A DNA stretch of 64,000 nt from Ancylobacter amanitiformis (GCF_030814815.1 NZ_JAUSVR010000001.1:62001-126000); one strand, 5' to 3'; counted from the first letter of the stretch, positions 17,756-28,374 are shown. A program made the numbers and translations. Notes: generated from the letters alone by a model not told the origin.

Positions 17756-18007
17756 TCAGCTCTTCTCGCCGGTCTCGTCCGGCTCGAACAGCTGGACGGG
17801 ATGTCCGGGCATGATGGTCGAGATGGCGTGCTTGTAGACGAGCTGCGAATGGCCATCGCGGCGCAGCAGCACGCAGAAATTGTCGAACCAGGTCACGACA
17901 CCCTGCAGCTTGACGCCGTTGACGAGGAAGATCGTGAGGGGAGTCTTGTTCTTGCGGACGTGGTTGAGAAAGGTGTCCTGGAGGTTCTGGGAACGTTCCG
18001 CGGCCAT
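17756..18007 (-). CDS. hfq: RNA chaperone Hfq
   Basis: Sm-like hexameric RNA chaperone pairing small RNAs with mRNAs; 83 aa. The Sm1 region reads [30 protein letters not shown] and Sm2 ends in [11 protein letters not shown], in place of the enterobacterial YKHAISTVVP. The proximal-face residues and the YKH motif are intact. The C-terminal tail is short, as in other alphaproteobacteria. It is directly followed by hflX and preceded by a 234-base gap that separates it from the D-amino-acid transaminase and should contain its promoter. Confidence 0.97.
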   Translation of the reverse strand: MAAERSQNLQDTFLNHVRKNKTPLTIFLVNGVKLQGVVTWFDNFCVLLRRDGHSQLVYKHAISTIMPGHPVQLFEPDETGEKS

Positions 18008-18241
18008 GGTCTTTTTGATCCGTTTGTTTGTTGTTGCTCGTAGTCGGCGCGGTCGTCTTCACGGCGAATCAGTCCCGTCCGGGAACCTCTCGCGATGAAA
18101 ACGTGCAGCTTAAACATGGCACACCGCGCCTGTCGCGCAAGATGCTTTCGTTCGGCAAGCACTTGACCGCGCAGAGCACCGGCGCGTGCCCTCCCCCCAA
18201 AAGGGCGTCTTAACCTCTATTCTACAGACACTTACGCTCGT

Positions 18242-19102
18242 TCAGGGAGTGATTTCGGCAAAGCTATGGAAGTTCTCGCGCAGGGCGCGCGCAACCGCGC
18301 CGGGGCGTCCATCGCCAATGGGCAGGCCATCGATTCGCACCACCGGGGTTGCGAAATTGGTCGCCGAGGTGACAAAGGCCTCGCGCGCCGCGAGCGCCTC
18401 CGCCACGGTGAAGGCGCGCTCCTCCACCGTCAGCTGGAGCTGTTCGGCAACCTGCAGCATCACCGTTCGGGTAATGCCACGCAGGATCCCGTTATCGGCC
18501 TGCCGCGTCACCAGCCGACCCTCCGGCGTCACGATCCAGGCATTGGTTGAGCCGCCCTCGGTGATGCGCCCCTCGCGGTCGACGAACCACGCCTCGCGCG
18601 CGCCCGCCTCCTTCGCGGCCTGCTTGGCCAGCACGTTGGGCAGCAGGCCAACCGTCTTGATGTCGACGCGCTCCCAGCGATTATCGGGCGCCGTGATGAC
18701 CGCGATACCCTCGCCCGCCACCGCCTCGCCCTTGGCGGGATCCACCGCGCGCGCCGTGACCACGAGGGAAGGCGGCGTTGACGGATCCGGGAAATAATGG
18801 TCGCGGCGGGCGACGCCACGCGTCACCTGCAGATAGACGAAACCGTTGCGCACCCGGTTGCGCCGGATCGTCTCGCGCAGCACCACCTTGAGCGCGGCGA
18901 GCGGCATGGGCAGCGCGATGCGTATCTCGCCGAGCGAACGCACGAGGCGCTCGACATGGCGGCGTTCGTCCACCAGATGCCCGCCGCGTATCTCGCACAC
19001 CTCATACACGCCATCCGCGAACTGATAGCCGCGATCCTCGATATGCACGGCGGCCTGCGCGTGCGCCACATATTGCCCGTTGACATAGGCGATGCGCGAC
19101 AT
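18242..19102 (-). CDS. D-amino-acid aminotransferase (fold-type IV PLP enzyme)
   Basis: Interconverts D-alanine and 2-oxoglutarate with pyruvate and D-glutamate, feeding peptidoglycan precursors; 286 aa. The PLP lysine lies in RVDIKTVGLLPNVLAKQ (near residue 146), the phosphate cup in STNAWIV and GITRTVM, and the N-terminus reads AYVNGQYV with EDRGYQFADGVYEV, which separates D-amino-acid transaminases from IlvE. Branched-chain or 4-amino-4-deoxychorismate activity cannot be excluded by sequence alone. The gene sits between trkH and hfq, a position conserved in Rhizobiales. Confidence 0.9.
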   Translation of the reverse strand: MSRIAYVNGQYVAHAQAAVHIEDRGYQFADGVYEVCEIRGGHLVDERRHVERLVRSLGEIRIALPMPLAALKVVLRETIRRNRVRNGFVYLQVTRGVARRDHYFPDPSTPPSLVVTARAVDPAKGEAVAGEGIAVITAPDNRWERVDIKTVGLLPNVLAKQAAKEAGAREAWFVDREGRITEGGSTNAWIVTPEGRLVTRQADNGILRGITRTVMLQVAEQLQLTVEERAFTVAEALAAREAFVTSATNFATPVVRIDGLPIGDGRPGAVARALRENFHSFAEITP

Positions 19103-19129
19103 GTCTCACCCGTTCTGCCCGTGGCGGCG

Positions 19130-20578
19130 TCAGCGCCGCCAGAATGCGAAATTGGCCAACCCCAGCACGACGAGAATTTCCAGCCGGCCGAGAATCATGG
19201 CGACCGCCAATATAATCTGCGCATAGGCCGGCAGGCTGCCCCATTCGGGCCAGGCGATCTGGCTCTGCCAGCCGATGGCGTAGACCGGGCCGGCATTGGA
19301 GAGCGCCGACACGACGCTGACCAGCGCCGCCTCGAAACTCGGCATGGCCGGCGCGATCGCCGCCGAGAGGCCGGCAATGACCGTGCAGGCGACGCCGAAC
19401 ATGATCCAGATCGCCTTCATCATCTGCAGCGTCACGCCCTGCTGGCCCAGCCGGCGGGTGCGCACCGCATGGGGATGAACGAGGCGCTCCAGCTCCAGGT
19501 AGCTCTGCAGGAACATGGTGCCGGCGCGGTACATCTTGATGCCGCCGGCCGTGGAAAAGCTGGCGCCGCCGATGAACACCAGCACCATCACCAGCGACAG
19601 CGGCAGGCTGGCAAAGGCGCCGCCATGCGGCTCGATGGCGGTGGTGGTGATGAGCGAAACCGCCGTGAACAACCCGTCCTCGATCGCCATCGGCACGGAC
19701 AGATTCAAGCTCGGCGTGTTGTAGGCGATCGCCGCCGCGCCGATGCCGACGACCAGGCAGACCAGAAGCAGCGCGCTGTTCTCCTGCTGCCCGACCGCGA
19801 GACGCAGGCGCCGCGTCACCAGCATGCGGTGCCACAGAACGCTGGTGCCGCCGACGAGCATGAACACCATCAGCACCAGCTTGACCGCGAAATGGCCATA
19901 GGCGGCCACCCCATCGGCATCCGGCAGCAGCCCCCCGGTGGACAAGGCCGCGCCGGCAAGGCCGACGGCGTCGAAGGTTTTCACCCCCGCGAAGAACAGC
20001 AGCACCGCGCACAGCACGGTGGCGCCGAGATAGATCGGCAGCACAAGCTGCAGCGCGTCGTCCAGCGCCATGGATTCGCCCATGCCGAGCAGATTGACCC
20101 GGCTGGAGCGATCCGGCAGCCCGCCAATGCCGGCCGGCCCGAGCACTGCGACGACGCCCACCAGCGTCAGCAGCCCGCCCGCCCATTGCAACGTCAGCAG
20201 CCAGCCGAGCGTGACGCGCGGCACGCCGTCAAGTGCGTGGATCTGCACCGGGCCCGTCGTGGTGAAGGCCGACACCGCTTCCAGCCACGCCTCGACCGGA
20301 CTGAGCGGCGTGGTCGCGACAATGGGAAAGGCCGCGATGATCGGCAGGCCCACCCAGAGCACCAGCAGCAGCCCGTAGGAGGACCGCCGGTCCAGCCGGA
20401 CGGGGCGGCTGCGCACGGAGAGATACACCGCCCCCGCACCCGCCAGGGTGAGCAGCGCGGTCATCACGAAGACATCCGCCCCGCCCTCGTTGCGGAACAG
20501 CGCACCGAGGGCGGACAGCAGAAGCAGGCCGGCCATGATGGCGGCGGTGACGGCGCTGTGGCGGGCGACCGCAAGCAT
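19130..20578 (-). CDS. trkH: TrkH-family potassium uptake membrane protein
   Basis: Ion-conducting subunit of the low-affinity K+ system, 482 aa with about ten hydrophobic segments arranged as repeated M1-P-M2 units. Selectivity-filter-like segments include SAFTTTGPVQIHALD, AGAALSTGGLLPD, SLITTTAIEPHGG and VSALSNAGPVYAI. The gene starts 10 bases after the trkA stop, so channel and regulator are co-transcribed. TrkH proteins depend on the NAD(H)/ATP-binding TrkA ring for gating. Confidence 0.93.
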   Translation of the reverse strand: MLAVARHSAVTAAIMAGLLLLSALGALFRNEGGADVFVMTALLTLAGAGAVYLSVRSRPVRLDRRSSYGLLLVLWVGLPIIAAFPIVATTPLSPVEAWLEAVSAFTTTGPVQIHALDGVPRVTLGWLLTLQWAGGLLTLVGVVAVLGPAGIGGLPDRSSRVNLLGMGESMALDDALQLVLPIYLGATVLCAVLLFFAGVKTFDAVGLAGAALSTGGLLPDADGVAAYGHFAVKLVLMVFMLVGGTSVLWHRMLVTRRLRLAVGQQENSALLLVCLVVGIGAAAIAYNTPSLNLSVPMAIEDGLFTAVSLITTTAIEPHGGAFASLPLSLVMVLVFIGGASFSTAGGIKMYRAGTMFLQSYLELERLVHPHAVRTRRLGQQGVTLQMMKAIWIMFGVACTVIAGLSAAIAPAMPSFEAALVSVVSALSNAGPVYAIGWQSQIAWPEWGSLPAYAQIILAVAMILGRLEILVVLGLANFAFWRR

Positions 20579-20588
20579 GAAGCGCCTT

Positions 20589-21965
20589 TCAGAAAAACTC
20601 GAGGCTGACGCGAAACAGCTGCTCGACCCGCTTCACCCGATTGGCGAGGGCGAACAACACCACGCGGTCCCGCGCGTGGATGACGGTGTCGCCGCGCGGC
20701 AGCAGAACGCGCCCACCCCGGATCACCGCGCCGATGCGCATGCCGTCGAACAGGTCGAGTTCCTTGAGCGGCTTGCCGACCAGCGGCGAGGTTTCCAGCG
20801 CCTCCGCCTCGATCACCTCCCCTGCCCCGTTCAGCAGTGAGTGCACCCCGCGGATGCGCCCCTTGCGCACATGCTGGAGGATCTTCGACACGGTGATCTG
20901 GCGCGGGTTCACATAGGCATCGATGCCCAGCCCGCGCGCAAAGGCGGGATAGTTGGGATCGTTGAGCAGCGACAGCATGCGTCGCGCGCCAAGCTCCCGC
21001 GACAGCAGGCACGACAGGATGTTGACCCGGTCGTCATTGGTGACGGCGATCATCGTGTCGGCGTCACCCACCGTCGCTTCCTCAAGAATGGCGCGGTCGA
21101 GCGCGCTGCCGCGCAGGACGACGGTCTTCGACAATTGCTGGGCGATCGCCTCGGCCCGCGCGGGGTCGGCCTCGATCAGCTTCACCCGCGCGCGCGGGTT
21201 GCGCAGCTCCAGCTCGCGGGCGACGTAGAGCCCGATATTGCCGCCACCGCCGATGACGATGCGGTGCGCCTGCGGCTCGTCATGGCCGAAGATCGACAGG
21301 GTGCGCGTCACCTGGTCGGCCTGGGCGACGAAATAGGCGGTGTCGCCGGCCAGCAGCGAATCCGTCGAGCGCGGCACGAATACCTTGCCCTTGCGGTTCA
21401 CCGCCACCACCACCGCCCGCAGGTCCGGGAACAGGTCGGTCAGCTGGCGCAGCGGCGTGTCGAGCACGGGGCAATCGTCGAGGCAGACCACGCCCGCCAC
21501 CACGACATTGCCGTCGGCAAAGCTGACCGTGTCGATGGCGCCCGGCAGCGACAGGCGCCGCAGCACCATCTCGCCGACCTCGACCTCGGGCGAGATGACC
21601 ACATCGATCGGCAGGTGATCGCGCGAGAACAGATCACGCCAATGGCCCTGCAGATAGCTCTGCGCACGCACGCGCGCGATCTTGGTCGGCACGTCGAACA
21701 ACGCGTGGCCCACCTGGCAGGCGATCATGTTCACTTCGTCATGCAGGGTGACGGCGATGAGCATGTCCGCTGCGTCCAGCCCCGCGCGCGCCAGCACATC
21801 GGGGTGCGAGCCGTGGCCGACAAAGCCGCGCACGTCGAGCGTATCGGTGATGGCCTGGATCAGTCGGGGCGAGGTGTCGATGATCGAGACGTCGTTCTGC
21901 TCGGCAGCCAGCCGCTCGGCGATGCCGAACCCCACCTGTCCCGCCCCGCAAATGACGACCTTCAT
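20589..21965 (-). CDS. trkA: Trk system potassium transporter regulatory protein TrkA
   Basis: Cytoplasmic gating subunit of 458 aa made of two RCK modules. Rossmann motifs GAGQVGFGIAERLA (residues 6-19) and GGGNIGLYVARELE (near 237) bind NAD(H) or ATP, each followed by a TrkA-C domain. The ATG at 21965 has GGGGAA 4 bases upstream, and the upstream extension is rejected because it is not conserved in character. In most Rhizobiales trkA directly follows ntrX on the same strand; here a divergently oriented beta-lactamase gene lies between them. Confidence 0.94.
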   Translation of the reverse strand: MKVVICGAGQVGFGIAERLAAEQNDVSIIDTSPRLIQAITDTLDVRGFVGHGSHPDVLARAGLDAADMLIAVTLHDEVNMIACQVGHALFDVPTKIARVRAQSYLQGHWRDLFSRDHLPIDVVISPEVEVGEMVLRRLSLPGAIDTVSFADGNVVVAGVVCLDDCPVLDTPLRQLTDLFPDLRAVVVAVNRKGKVFVPRSTDSLLAGDTAYFVAQADQVTRTLSIFGHDEPQAHRIVIGGGGNIGLYVARELELRNPRARVKLIEADPARAEAIAQQLSKTVVLRGSALDRAILEEATVGDADTMIAVTNDDRVNILSCLLSRELGARRMLSLLNDPNYPAFARGLGIDAYVNPRQITVSKILQHVRKGRIRGVHSLLNGAGEVIEAEALETSPLVGKPLKELDLFDGMRIGAVIRGGRVLLPRGDTVIHARDRVVLFALANRVKRVEQLFRVSLEFF

Positions 21966-22098
21966 GACATTCCCCACTGCACTTCCCACGAACGCCACCG
22001 GCGCCCTGGGCCTGCCCTGTCGATTCACTCTATAGCAGTTTCGTCGACGTCCGCAGACGCCGTGCGGGCCACACTATCGTGCATCGGAGGACACCGCA

Positions 22099-23007
22099 GT
22101 GCCGATCGACCGCCGCCGCTTCGCTCTCTCCCTGCTGTCCACCGTCACGGTGGCCGCCGCCGCCCTCGCCCCGCGCCCGGCCTGCGCCGCGGCGCCCGCC
22201 CCTGCCCCGCGCGACGCCCTCCTCGACGCGTTCGCGGCGATCGAGCGGGAGGCCGGCGGCGCCCGGCTTGGGGTCGCCGTCATCGATACGGCGAGCCGCG
22301 ATGCCGCCATCGGCTACCACGCGCAGGAGCGGTTCCCGCTGCTCAGCAGCTTCAAGCTGCTGGCGGGCGCGGCAGTGCTGGCCAAGGTCGATGCGGGACA
22401 GGACAGGCTCGACCGCCGTGTGACCTATGATGCGGCCTCGCTGGTCCCCTATTCGCCGGAGACGTCGAAACATGTCGCGGAGGGCATGACGCTCGACGCC
22501 ATCTGCGCCGCCGCCATCGCGCTCAGCGACAACACGGCCGGCAACCTCCAGCTCCACGCGATCGGCGGCCCGCCCGGGCTCACCGCCTTCCTGCGCGGTC
22601 TGGGCGACCCTGTGACCCGACTGGACCGCTGGGAGCCGGAGCTGAACGCCGTTGGTCCCGGCGAGGAGCGCGACACCACCACGCCCGCCGCGATGGCGCA
22701 GGACGTCGCCCGCCTCATCGCCGGCGAGGCTCTCTCGCCCGCCTCGCGCGAGCGCCTCGCCGCGTGGCTGGTGGCCAGCACGACCGGTGGCAAGCGGCTG
22801 CGCGCGGGGTTTCCGGCGCAATGGCGCATGGGCGACAAGACCGGCACCACCAAGGGCAGCGCCAATGACGTCGCCATCATCTGGCCACCCGACCGGGCGC
22901 CGATCGTCATCGCCGCCTACCTCAAGGGCTCCCCGCGCGGGCTGGCCGAAAACGACCCGCTCTTCGCCGCCATCGGCCAGGCTGTGGCGAGCTATGTGAA
23001 GGGTTAG
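22099..23007 (+). CDS. bla: Class A beta-lactamase
   Basis: Serine beta-lactamase of 302 aa, exported. The GTG at 22099 is supported by GGAGG 7-8 bases upstream. The leader contains a twin-arginine-like DRRRFALSLLS and a hydrophobic stretch ending at ACA (residue 30). All catalytic motifs are present: SSFK (S83, K86), SDN (143-145), the omega-loop WEPELN (E179) and KTGT (247-250). So it should hydrolyse beta-lactams; the spectrum cannot be read from the sequence. It lies on the plus strand between the minus-strand trkA and ntrX. Base composition looks like its neighbours and no transposase or att repeat is visible, so any acquisition is old. Confidence 0.93.
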   Translation: MPIDRRRFALSLLSTVTVAAAALAPRPACAAAPAPAPRDALLDAFAAIEREAGGARLGVAVIDTASRDAAIGYHAQERFPLLSSFKLLAGAAVLAKVDAGQDRLDRRVTYDAASLVPYSPETSKHVAEGMTLDAICAAAIALSDNTAGNLQLHAIGGPPGLTAFLRGLGDPVTRLDRWEPELNAVGPGEERDTTTPAAMAQDVARLIAGEALSPASRERLAAWLVASTTGGKRLRAGFPAQWRMGDKTGTTKGSANDVAIIWPPDRAPIVIAAYLKGSPRGLAENDPLFAAIGQAVASYVKG

Positions 23008-23022
23008 GGCCTTTGTCGTGAC

Positions 23023-23082
23023 GCGTTTTCCGCCCGTGCCGCAGCACGCGCCGGGCGGCTCCGGTCACGAATCAGAAAACGC
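23023..23082. repeat. Nested palindromic element in the bla/ntrX convergent gap
   Basis: Outer arms GCGTTTTC (23023-23030) and GAAAACGC (23075-23082) enclose a second pair CGCCCG (23031-23036) and CGGGCG (23052-23057). A further inverted repeat, CTGAAGC and GCTTCAG, lies just beyond (23093-23133). These may act as a bidirectional terminator. The GCGTTTTC/GAAAACGC pair resembles short dispersed palindromes common in Bradyrhizobium-group genomes. Confidence 0.5.
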
Positions 23083-23153
23083 CAGCAAGTCACTGAAGCC
23101 TATCGCCTTTCCTGCCGGCGACGAAACGCTTCAGGGACCGCGCCCGGGCGCGA

Positions 23154-24521
23154 TCACCCGATGCCGAGCGCCTTGAGCTTGCGGTGCAGCGCCGAGCGCT
23201 CCATGCCGACGAACTCGGCGGTACGCGAGATATTGCCGCCGAAACGGCTGATCTGCGCCACCAGATATTCCCGCTCGAACACCTCGCGCGCGTCGCGCAG
23301 CGGCAGGCCCATCAGATGCTCGCCGCCCGCGCCGTTCGGCAGGTTGGGCACCAGCGAGCCGACATCGGGCGGCAGCATGTCGGCCGTCACCGGCGCATCG
23401 GCATCGCCGGCGGCGAGGATGAGCAGGCGCTCGATATTGTTGCGCAGCTGGCGCACATTGCCCGGCCAGTCATGCGATTGCAGCACGGCGAGCGCGTCGT
23501 CGGCGATGCGGCGGCGCGCCAGTCCGGTGGCCTGCGAAATCTGGTCGAGGAAGAATTCCACCAGTTCCGGCACGTCCTCGCGCCGCTCGGCGAGCGGAGG
23601 AACGCGGATCGGCACCACGCCGAGGCGGTGATAGAGGTCTTCGCGGAAGCGACCGTCGGCGATCTCCTTCTCCAGGTTGCGCCCGGTCGAGGAAATGATG
23701 CGCACGTCCACCGCCACGCGGGTGCCGCCGCCGACCCGCAGGAAGGTCTGGTCGACCAGCACGCGCAGGATGCGGTTCTGCGTCTCGCGCGGCATGTCGG
23801 CGATTTCGTCGATGAACAGCGTGCCGCCATGCGCCTCCTCCAGCGCGCCGACCTGCCGGCCGCTGCCATCGGTCGGCTCGACGCCGAACAGCTCGACCTC
23901 CATCCGCTCCGGCGTGATGGCGGCGGCATTGATGACCACGAACGGCCCGCTCGCCCGCGCCGAGGCGGAATGCACCATGCGCGCGGCCAGTTCCTTGCCG
24001 GAGCCGGACGGGCCGACGATCATGATGCGGCTATTGGTCGGCGCCACGCGCTCGATGGTCTGGCGCAGCTGGTTCATCACCGAGGAGCGGCCCACCAGCT
24101 GATGCGCCACCGAGGCGCGCTGCTTGAGGTCGCGCACCTCGCGCTTGAGCCGCAGCGTTTCCAGCGCCCGGTCCGCCACCAGAATGAGCCGGTCCGCATT
24201 GAACGGCTTCTCGATGAAGTCGTAGGCGCCCTGCTTGATGGCGGCCACCGCGGTCTCGACCGTGCCATGGCCGGAAATCATCACGACAGGCACTTCGGGA
24301 TGCTGCTTCTTGATGACTTCCAGCAGTTGCAGCCCGTCCAGCTTCGATCGCTCGATCCAGATATCGAGGAACACGAGATGGGGCCGGCGGGCCTCGATGG
24401 CCGCCAGCGCCTCGTCGCTATCCTTGGCGGTGCGGGTGCCGTAACCCTCGTCCTCGAGAATTCCGGCCACGAGGCCGCGAATATCGGCCTCGTCGTCGAC
24501 GATCAGGATGTCCGTCGCCAT
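23154..24521 (-). CDS. ntrX: Nitrogen-regulation response regulator NtrX
   Basis: Response regulator partner of NtrY, 455 aa. Domains in order: receiver (DILIVDDEADIR, phospho-Asp in VFLDIWIE, residues 1-120), AAA+ (GPSGSGKELAARMVHSAS; Walker B GGTLFIDEIADM) and a Fis-type helix-turn-helix at the C-terminus (ISRFGGNISRTAEFVGMERSALHRKLKALG). The GAFTGA loop needed to contact sigma-54 is replaced by ELFGVEPTDGSGRQVG, as reported for other alphaproteobacterial NtrX, so it probably acts as a DNA-binding regulator without classic sigma-54 activation. It starts 14 bases after the ntrY stop. Confidence 0.95.
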   Translation of the reverse strand: MATDILIVDDEADIRGLVAGILEDEGYGTRTAKDSDEALAAIEARRPHLVFLDIWIERSKLDGLQLLEVIKKQHPEVPVVMISGHGTVETAVAAIKQGAYDFIEKPFNADRLILVADRALETLRLKREVRDLKQRASVAHQLVGRSSVMNQLRQTIERVAPTNSRIMIVGPSGSGKELAARMVHSASARASGPFVVINAAAITPERMEVELFGVEPTDGSGRQVGALEEAHGGTLFIDEIADMPRETQNRILRVLVDQTFLRVGGGTRVAVDVRIISSTGRNLEKEIADGRFREDLYHRLGVVPIRVPPLAERREDVPELVEFFLDQISQATGLARRRIADDALAVLQSHDWPGNVRQLRNNIERLLILAAGDADAPVTADMLPPDVGSLVPNLPNGAGGEHLMGLPLRDAREVFEREYLVAQISRFGGNISRTAEFVGMERSALHRKLKALGIG

Positions 24522-24535
24522 CAGCCTTTTCTCCT

Positions 24536-26803
24536 TCAGTCAGCGCGTTTGCCGGTCGCGGCATTTTCGCCGACACCGTTATTGTTGAGAGAGGCGGAGC
24601 CCCCGTCGAGCGCGAAGGTGAGGCGGATCCACGCCCCCCGCCCGCCCGGCGCGTCGAGCAGCTCGATGCCGCCGCCGTGCTCCTCCATGATCTTGCCGAC
24701 AATGGCGAGGCCGAGCCCGGTGCCCTTCTCGCGCGTCGTCACATAGGGCTCCAGAAGCCGCGCCCGGTTCTCGCTCGGCAAGCCCTTGCCGTTGTCGATC
24801 ACGTCGATCGTCACCAGCCGCCAGTCCGAATGCAGGTCGACGCGGATGGCGGCCGGCTCGGTGCGCTCCTCGGGCGGCACGGCGGCGATCGCCTCGGTCG
24901 CATTCTTGATGATGTTGGTCAGCGCCTGCGAGATGAGGCGGCGGTCGACGCGCGCCACCACGGGCACGTCCGGCACCTCGAAAGCGATGGCGATGTCGGG
25001 ATTGCCGACCCGCATGAGGAACACCACCTGGCGCGCGATCTCGGCCACGTCCTGTGCTTCCGCCACCGGCTTGGGCATGCGCGCGAAGGAGGAGAATTCG
25101 TCCACCATCCGCCCGATATCGCCGACCTGGCGGATGATCGTGTCGGTGCACTGGTCGAACACCTCGCGATCCTCGCCGATCACCTTGCCATAGCGCCGCT
25201 TCAGCCGCTCGGCCGAGAGCTGGATCGGGGTTAGCGGATTCTTGATCTCATGGGCGATGCGCCGCGCCACATCCGCCCAGGCCGAGGTGCGCTGCGCCAC
25301 CACCAGCTCGGTGATGTCGTCCAATGTCACCACCCAGCCATGATCCGCCTCGCGCGACTGCTCGGTCGTCACCCGCACGGCGATCACCCGGTCGCGCCCG
25401 TTGCGCGTCAGCGTGGTGTTGGACTGGACGCTGCGCTGGCCCGCCTGCATCGCTTCCGCCAGAAGCGGGGCGATTTCCGGAATCACCGCGCCGAGTTCTT
25501 GGCCCAGCACATCCGCCTCCGCCACGCCGAGCAGCCGCTCGGCCGGCCGGTTGATGATCGACATGCGCCCGGTCGAATCGAGGCCGATCACACCCGCTCC
25601 GACACCCGACAGCACCGCCTCGGTGAAGCGACGGCGGGTGTCGATCTGGTCGCGCGCCTGGACGAGGTCGTTGCGCTGGGTGCGCAATTCGTGCGTCATC
25701 TTGTTGAACGTCTCGGCGAGGCTCGACAGGTCGCCCTCCGAGCGGTGCACCGGCACTTCGACATAGAGATTGCCGGCGGCCACGAGATCGGCCGCGCCGA
25801 TGAGCCGGCGGATCGGCGCCACCAGCCGGTTGGCGAAGTGAATGCCGAGCCACACGGCGCAGAGCAGCACGGTGAGCGAGATCACCGCATAGAGCAGCGC
25901 GAAGGCCACCTGCACGCCGAAGCGCTGCTGTTCCAGCAGGCGATAATCGGCCACCGCCGCCTGCGTCTCCTTGAGATATTCGATCACCCGCGGATCGATC
26001 GGCCGGGCGACATAGAGATAGAGCCCGTCGAAATCCTTGAGCGGGATGGCCGCGCCGACGAAATCGGCGTCGCTCGGCAGGTAGATGACGGGTTGTTCCT
26101 CGGTCGCGTCCTTCAGGGCGATGCCCGGCGGCACCACGAATTCCCGCCCGACGCGGATGGTGGCGCGATCGACCACGGACAGATCGCGCTGGATCACCAT
26201 GGCGGCGGGCAGGCCGCGCACCACCGCCTGCGCGGTCATCACCTGGCGGAAGCGGCTGCGGTCCTGGTCCCAGAGCGGGCGCACGCGCTGCAGGTCGCGC
26301 GCCATGCCCATCACGTCGCCGCGGATGGAATAGGCATGCTCGCGCACATAGGTCTGCGCCACCGACACCGCATTGTCGACAATGGCCCGGGTGCGCACCG
26401 AGAACCAGCGATCGAGGCCGCGATCGAGCGTGATGCTCGCCAGCAGGGCCACCAGCAGCGCCGGCACCACCGCGACGATGCCGAACAGGCCGACAATGCG
26501 CACATGCAGCCGCGCCGCCGCCCGGCCCCGCCGCCGCGCCTTGACGATCCGCCAGACCTCGCGGCCGATGATGCCGACCAGCAGCAGCGACATCGCGCCA
26601 TTGAGGCACAGCACGATGATGACCACGTCCTGCGAAGGCACCAGCGGAGTGATGCCCATCAGGATGATGAAGCTGGTCAGCGCCGTGATCAGCGCCAGCA
26701 GCACGACAAGCGGCGGCAGGCCCCAGAGCGAGAAACGAAAGCCCATGCCGCCGGCATCGGGGGCATCGTGCTGGTCACTATCGCGCGGCGACGCGTCGCT
26801 CAT
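24536..26803 (-). CDS. ntrY: Nitrogen-regulation sensor histidine kinase NtrY
   Basis: Membrane sensor kinase of 755 aa. N-terminal hydrophobic segments (residues 25-125) are followed by a periplasmic loop and a further helix near 300, then HAMP (ANRLVAPIRRLIGAADLVAAG), PAS (near 385-480), HisKA with phospho-acceptor His in [25 protein letters not shown], and the HATPase with NIIKNATEAI, DNGKGL and GTGLGLAIVGKIMEEHGG. NtrYX systems respond to nitrogen or redox status and influence nitrate respiration and envelope traits. The gene is separated from ntrC by 118 bases carrying a palindrome, so it may have its own promoter or control site. Confidence 0.95.
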   Translation of the reverse strand: MSDASPRDSDQHDAPDAGGMGFRFSLWGLPPLVVLLALITALTSFIILMGITPLVPSQDVVIIVLCLNGAMSLLLVGIIGREVWRIVKARRRGRAAARLHVRIVGLFGIVAVVPALLVALLASITLDRGLDRWFSVRTRAIVDNAVSVAQTYVREHAYSIRGDVMGMARDLQRVRPLWDQDRSRFRQVMTAQAVVRGLPAAMVIQRDLSVVDRATIRVGREFVVPPGIALKDATEEQPVIYLPSDADFVGAAIPLKDFDGLYLYVARPIDPRVIEYLKETQAAVADYRLLEQQRFGVQVAFALLYAVISLTVLLCAVWLGIHFANRLVAPIRRLIGAADLVAAGNLYVEVPVHRSEGDLSSLAETFNKMTHELRTQRNDLVQARDQIDTRRRFTEAVLSGVGAGVIGLDSTGRMSIINRPAERLLGVAEADVLGQELGAVIPEIAPLLAEAMQAGQRSVQSNTTLTRNGRDRVIAVRVTTEQSREADHGWVVTLDDITELVVAQRTSAWADVARRIAHEIKNPLTPIQLSAERLKRRYGKVIGEDREVFDQCTDTIIRQVGDIGRMVDEFSSFARMPKPVAEAQDVAEIARQVVFLMRVGNPDIAIAFEVPDVPVVARVDRRLISQALTNIIKNATEAIAAVPPEERTEPAAIRVDLHSDWRLVTIDVIDNGKGLPSENRARLLEPYVTTREKGTGLGLAIVGKIMEEHGGGIELLDAPGGRGAWIRLTFALDGGSASLNNNGVGENAATGKRAD

Positions 26804-26872
26804 TCATCACCCTGCCGCCGGCCGGAAGCGGCCTGCCGAAGTGATGCAGTGCTACGACACTGGTGCAAAAAT

Positions 26873-26889
26873 GTGACATGAATTGTCAC
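26873..26889. promoter_or_regulatory. 17-bp palindrome between ntrC and ntrY
   Basis: GTGACA (26873-26878) and TGTCAC (26884-26889) form a perfect inverted repeat with a 5-base spacer, 70 bases before the ntrY start and 33 bases after the ntrC stop. On the minus strand it is followed by ATTTTTG, so it could be a weak intrinsic terminator of ntrC. It could equally be an operator for a dimeric regulator controlling ntrYX. Confidence 0.5.
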
Positions 26890-26921
26890 CTCCCGGATTT
26901 TTTTCCGAAAGTCGGCCTGGT

Positions 26922-28367
<1,446 letters not shown>

Positions 28368-28374
28368 GGCGTTC

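Noticed and set aside
18797-20608. A 603-codon plus-strand frame opposite trkH and the transaminase
   Set aside because: Its composition is very rich in Gln, His and Arg, it has no domain, and it lies opposite two clear genes.
26872-26890. CRP/FNR-type site upstream of ntrY
   Set aside because: The half-sites TGTGA and TCAC are 9 bases apart instead of 6, and they do not match TTGAT-N4-ATCAA.
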